Assembly (NCBI GenBank): GCA_900319615.1
Contig: ONPE01000022.1
Span: 1 to 27,838 of the forward strand
Origin: an uncultured Eubacteriales bacterium
GTDB taxonomy: Bacteria; Bacillota; Clostridia; Oscillospirales; Acutalibacteraceae
DNA length: 27,838 nt
Direction of reading: 5' to 3'
The position numbers were made by a program, and so were the translations under genes. The stretch's first letter is position 1, and every line of letters starts with the position of its first letter. Positions 25,053-27,838 of this stretch are shown here, one piece after another. The notes beneath the pieces are model-generated. The model was not told the DNA's origin. It saw only the letters and a program-made list of their open reading frames with translations, and made no database searches.

Positions 25053-26993
25053 TCAGTCAAAATCATAGTCATCGAGAACGTCTATCAGCTTCTCTTTAGC
25101 CTCCTGCAGAGTAACGTGCGAGAGCTGTGCCGCCGCCATGGTCTGATGGCCGCCGCCTCCGAGCTCCTCCATGATCAGCTGTACGTTGATCTTGCCGAAC
25201 GAACGCGCGGAGATATTCACGGTGTGGTTATCTATCGAAGAGATGACGAACGACGCATAGGTGTTCTGGATAGACAGCAGGTCGTCCGCAGCCTGCGCAC
25301 AAACGAGGCGCGAGTTCTGCACACTCTCGTCTGCTACGGTGATGGCACAGTGGTTGATGATCTGCGCCGAAGCCACCAGCCGGCTCTTCTCGCGGTAATT
25401 CTCGGGAGAATTCGCGAACACATCGCGCACGGTGACGGTATCGGCACCCTTTCTGCGCAGGTAAGCCGCAGCCTCAAAGGTGTGCACGCCGGTGTTGATG
25501 ACGAAGTTCTTGGTATCGAGCATGATGCCCGCGAGCAAGGCCTCGGCGTCGGTGTGGGTCAAGGCGTCGTCGGCGAGGTAGCTGATGACCTCGGTCACAA
25601 GCTCGCTGGCTGAAGAAGCGCTCGGCTCGAGCAGAAAGACGCTCGCTGTGTCGATAAAGTTCACCATCTTGCGGTGGTGGTCGATGATGACGACGTTGCC
25701 GCAGTTCTTGTACATCCTGTCGCCCTCAACAAAATCCGGCGAATGGGTATCAACGATGATGAGCAGGGTATGCGGACCGGAAATGATCATCCCGCGCTCG
25801 GGAGATATGAACATATCGCGGCGGTTTTTTCTCAGCTTTTCTATCATGTCCCTCGCCATAGTGCGCTCTATATCGGCGACGATATGGCAGGGCTTGCCGT
25901 ACTTTTTCGTAACGAGGGCGTACATACCCGCGGAAGCGCCGATAGAGTCGAGGTCAGAGAATTTATGCCCTGTGATAAGCACCTTGTCGGCACGCTCGAT
26001 GGCCTCAGATATCTGCCTCGACATCGCGCGCACGCGCACCATAGAGGTCTTTTCAACGCCCTTGGCTACTCCGCCGAAGAAGGTGAAGTCGCCCTCGCTG
26101 AGCACCGCGACCTGATCGCCGCCTCTGCCCAGAGCCATCTCCAGAGCCCTTCTCGCCTGGCTCGCGCTCTCGGTAAGGGTGTCGCAGCCGTGACCGATGC
26201 CTGCGGAGAGGGTCGTCGGTCTGCCGTTGTAGGAGACGGAGCGTATCTTATCGAGCAGCTTGAACTTATTCTTTATCTGCTCGTTGAGCACGCGCTCTTC
26301 AAACACGGCGATATAGCGGTTCTCGCCGAGCTTGCGCAGGAGAATATCATGCCTTGTAGCCCAGCGGTAGAGCATATCCTCAGCAGCAAGGTGAGCCGCG
26401 GCAGCCTCCTGATCCGCCTCTGCGGAAAAGTCCTCGATGTTGTCGAAGACGATCAGAGCCACGCTCTTTCTTGTTTCGCTGTAATAATCGGCGGTATCCT
26501 TATAGTAGGTATCGTCGATGAACTCGATCAGCACGCCGCGCTCGATCTCCCTCGCGAAGGCTGTGTAGCGCCTGCCGTTGAAGGATGTATCAAAGGAGCC
26601 CATCTTCAATGCCGTGTGTATATCGGTGTTGTTGAGGAATGGATTGATGCTGCTGTTCTCGCCGTCGCAGTCGTCGAGAAAGGCCTTGCGGAACATCGCA
26701 TTGTACGAGATGAGCTCGCCGTGTTCGCCGCATACGGCGACAGGGGTCTTCATCGCGTCGAGAGCCTTTTTGTCCGGAGAGAAGCAGTCTTCAACAGCCG
26801 ACGCAGCGACCGCCTTAACATACGAGCGGAAGTGCAGCATCAGCACTATCGTCACCGCCGAAACGATGACGGATATGCCTATCTCGACAAATCCGAGTAT
26901 TCTGTTGTAATAGAGAGTCACCGCCGACATCAGCAGCATGAGCGCCGCGATGATCAAAAAGACCGGCAGTACTGTCCAAACGCGTTTTTTCAT
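25053..26993 (-). CDS. gdpP: GdpP, membrane-bound cyclic di-AMP phosphodiesterase
   Basis: Hydrolyses c-di-AMP to pApA, controlling a second messenger for osmotic and cell-wall balance. 646 residues: two membrane helices (about 7-28 and 33-54), a degenerate PAS domain (about 82-165), a degenerate GGDEF domain (about 176-300, with GRGGDQVAVL instead of an active GGDEF), and a DHH/DHHA1 phosphodiesterase with H343-x3-D347-x-D349 (HKFSDLD), DTH at 415-417, DHH at 438-440 and GGGGHQTMAAA near the end. The metal-binding set is complete, so it should be active. The ribosome binding site at ATG 26993 is poor. It lies 77 nt after rnj. Confidence 0.96.
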   Translation of the reverse strand: MKKRVWTVLPVFLIIAALMLLMSAVTLYYNRILGFVEIGISVIVSAVTIVLMLHFRSYVKAVAASAVEDCFSPDKKALDAMKTPVAVCGEHGELISYNAMFRKAFLDDCDGENSSINPFLNNTDIHTALKMGSFDTSFNGRRYTAFAREIERGVLIEFIDDTYYKDTADYYSETRKSVALIVFDNIEDFSAEADQEAAAAHLAAEDMLYRWATRHDILLRKLGENRYIAVFEERVLNEQIKNKFKLLDKIRSVSYNGRPTTLSAGIGHGCDTLTESASQARRALEMALGRGGDQVAVLSEGDFTFFGGVAKGVEKTSMVRVRAMSRQISEAIERADKVLITGHKFSDLDSIGASAGMYALVTKKYGKPCHIVADIERTMARDMIEKLRKNRRDMFISPERGMIISGPHTLLIIVDTHSPDFVEGDRMYKNCGNVVIIDHHRKMVNFIDTASVFLLEPSASSASELVTEVISYLADDALTHTDAEALLAGIMLDTKNFVINTGVHTFEAAAYLRRKGADTVTVRDVFANSPENYREKSRLVASAQIINHCAITVADESVQNSRLVCAQAADDLLSIQNTYASFVISSIDNHTVNISARSFGKINVQLIMEELGGGGHQTMAAAQLSHVTLQEAKEKLIDVLDDYDFD

Positions 26994-27023
26994 AGTAATA
27001 TCAATGCTTTATGCAGCTCTTTT

Positions 27024-27044
27024 AAAAGTACACCTTGTACTTTT
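27024..27044 (-). terminator. AT-rich hairpin between rnj and gdpP
   Basis: AAAAGTACA (27024-27032) pairs perfectly with TGTACTTTT (27036-27044) around a 3-nt loop. On the minus strand the stem ends in TTTT then AAAAG. It could be a weak terminator or a processing hairpin 26 nt after the rnj stop. Low GC makes full termination doubtful. Confidence 0.45.
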
Positions 27045-27070
27045 GTCAAATGAAGGATCACAGCGCGCCG

Positions 27071-27838
27071 TTATACCTCCATCAGTATCGGCAGAATCAT
27101 CGGCGATCTGCCTGTCTGACGGACGATCAGCTTGGCGATATCGTCCTTGATAAGGTTCTTGATAACGCCCCACTCGTGGATGTTCCTGCGCGAGCAATCC
27201 TCTAAGATATCCAGCGAGAGAGAACGTATGTCGTCCATCAGATCGCCGCTCTCGCGCACATAGACAAAGCCGCGCGATACTATATCGGGTCCGCTGATAA
27301 CGTGACCGTCGTAGACGTCAAGCGAAGCGACGATAATGATAAGACCGTCCTGACCGAGATGCTTGCGGTCGCGGAGCACGATGGAGCCTACATCGCCTAC
27401 GCCTAAACCGTCGACGAATACCTTGCCCGCTGTGACGGGCTCGAGCTCCTTTATGCCCTCTGCGCCGATCTCGACATGCTTGCCGATGTCGCCGATGTAG
27501 ATATTCTTGCTCTCCATACCCATCGACATGGCGAGGGTACGGTGCTTTTGCAGCATCTTCTGTTCGCCGTGAATCGGCACGAAGTACTGCGGCTTTACCA
27601 GAGCGTGCAGGAGCTTTAGCTCCTCCTGGCAGGCGTGGCCGGATACGTGCACCTCGTACATACTCTCGTACACGACCTCGCAGCCGCGCTTCAAAAGCTC
27701 GTCGACGACGTTGCCGACGGTGCGCTCGTTGCCGGGGATGGGCTTAGCCGAGATGATGATGAAGTCGCCTACGCCGACCTCGACCTTGCGGTGATCGGAG
27801 TACGCCATGCGCGACAGCGCCGACATGGGCTCGCCCTG
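27071..27838 (-). CDS. rnj: Ribonuclease J (5' part outside window)
   Basis: Metallo-beta-lactamase/beta-CASP ribonuclease with endonuclease and 5'-3' exonuclease activity in mRNA decay and RNA maturation. The frame is open to the right edge and begins QGEPMSALSRMA, the conserved block in the beta-CASP region, so the N-terminal metal-binding half lies outside. Seen here: IIISAKPIPGNE, HVSGHACQEELKLLHALVKPQYFVPIHGE (the beta-CASP motif and C-terminal His sites) and a C-terminal domain ending MILPILMEV. About 255 residues are in the window. Whether it is J1 or J2 cannot be told from this part. Confidence 0.94.
   Translation of the reverse strand, partial: QGEPMSALSRMAYSDHRKVEVGVGDFIIISAKPIPGNERTVGNVVDELLKRGCEVVYESMYEVHVSGHACQEELKLLHALVKPQYFVPIHGEQKMLQKHRTLAMSMGMESKNIYIGDIGKHVEIGAEGIKELEPVTAGKVFVDGLGVGDVGSIVLRDRKHLGQDGLIIIVASLDVYDGHVISGPDIVSRGFVYVRESGDLMDDIRSLSLDILEDCSRRNIHEWGVIKNLIKDDIAKLIVRQTGRSPMILPILMEV

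Overview
The window looks like a chromosomal segment of a Gram-positive anaerobe in Bacillota, class Clostridia, most likely Oscillospiraceae/Ruminococcaceae. The evidence is the ctsR-mcsA-mcsB-clpC heat-shock operon, a fused FeoA-FeoB with a small FeoB-associated Cys-rich protein, GdpP, RNase J, a DUF1846 protein, AGGAGG-type ribosome binding sites, and GC-rich genes separated by AT-rich, repeat-filled spacers. The family is inferred from gene content only. I see no rRNA, tRNA, CRISPR array, prophage or transposase gene.

Layout. 1-3695 (minus): protein quality control operon ctsR-mcsA-mcsB-clpC, with clpC running off the left edge, driven by a promoter flanked by CtsR boxes. 4045-6619 (plus, divergent): iron uptake, feoAB plus a 49-residue Cys-rich membrane protein, behind a strong promoter overlapped by a 16-bp palindrome that looks like a metal-repressor operator. 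7139-9502 (minus): polar amino acid ABC importer (binding lipoprotein, permease, ATPase) with a perfect-consensus promoter. 10368-11396 (minus): glyceraldehyde-3-phosphate dehydrogenase. 11855-13336 (minus): DUF1846/UPF0371 protein of unknown function. 13808-15691 (minus): an HTH-AbrB fusion regulator followed by an ABC-2 ATPase and permease. 15813-27838 (minus): a long co-directional housekeeping run, in transcription order rnj (cut by the right edge), gdpP, rplI, dnaB, tilS, hpt, ftsH and uvrA.

The genes are mostly core genes. McsA/McsB/ClpC/CtsR form one arginine-phosphorylation-based heat-shock and proteolysis circuit, and FtsH adds membrane proteolysis. rplI-dnaB-tilS-hpt-ftsH is a widespread Bacillota neighbourhood for translation, replication, tRNA maturation and purine salvage, here next to c-di-AMP turnover (GdpP) and mRNA decay (RNase J).

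The unusual content is between the genes. Nearly every long spacer holds interspersed repeats of several families. (A) A core of up to about 70 bp ending near ACAGTATGGTGTACTAAAA occurs six times and contains a hairpin whose stem sequence changes on both sides between copies. (B) A GGTG-led hairpin is followed by tandem heptamers (TAACTCC, TTCACCC or CACCGTT types). (C) A 33-bp hairpin unit occurs twice with one mismatch. (R2) Two elements are bounded by GTCATTGCGAGG inverted ends. (R3) Two multi-hairpin elements sit between co-directional genes, and two shorter look-alikes lie elsewhere. A, B and C occur joined in a recurrent order, so they look like one modular repeat system. This is the best candidate here for something undescribed. 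No protein-coding system looks novel.
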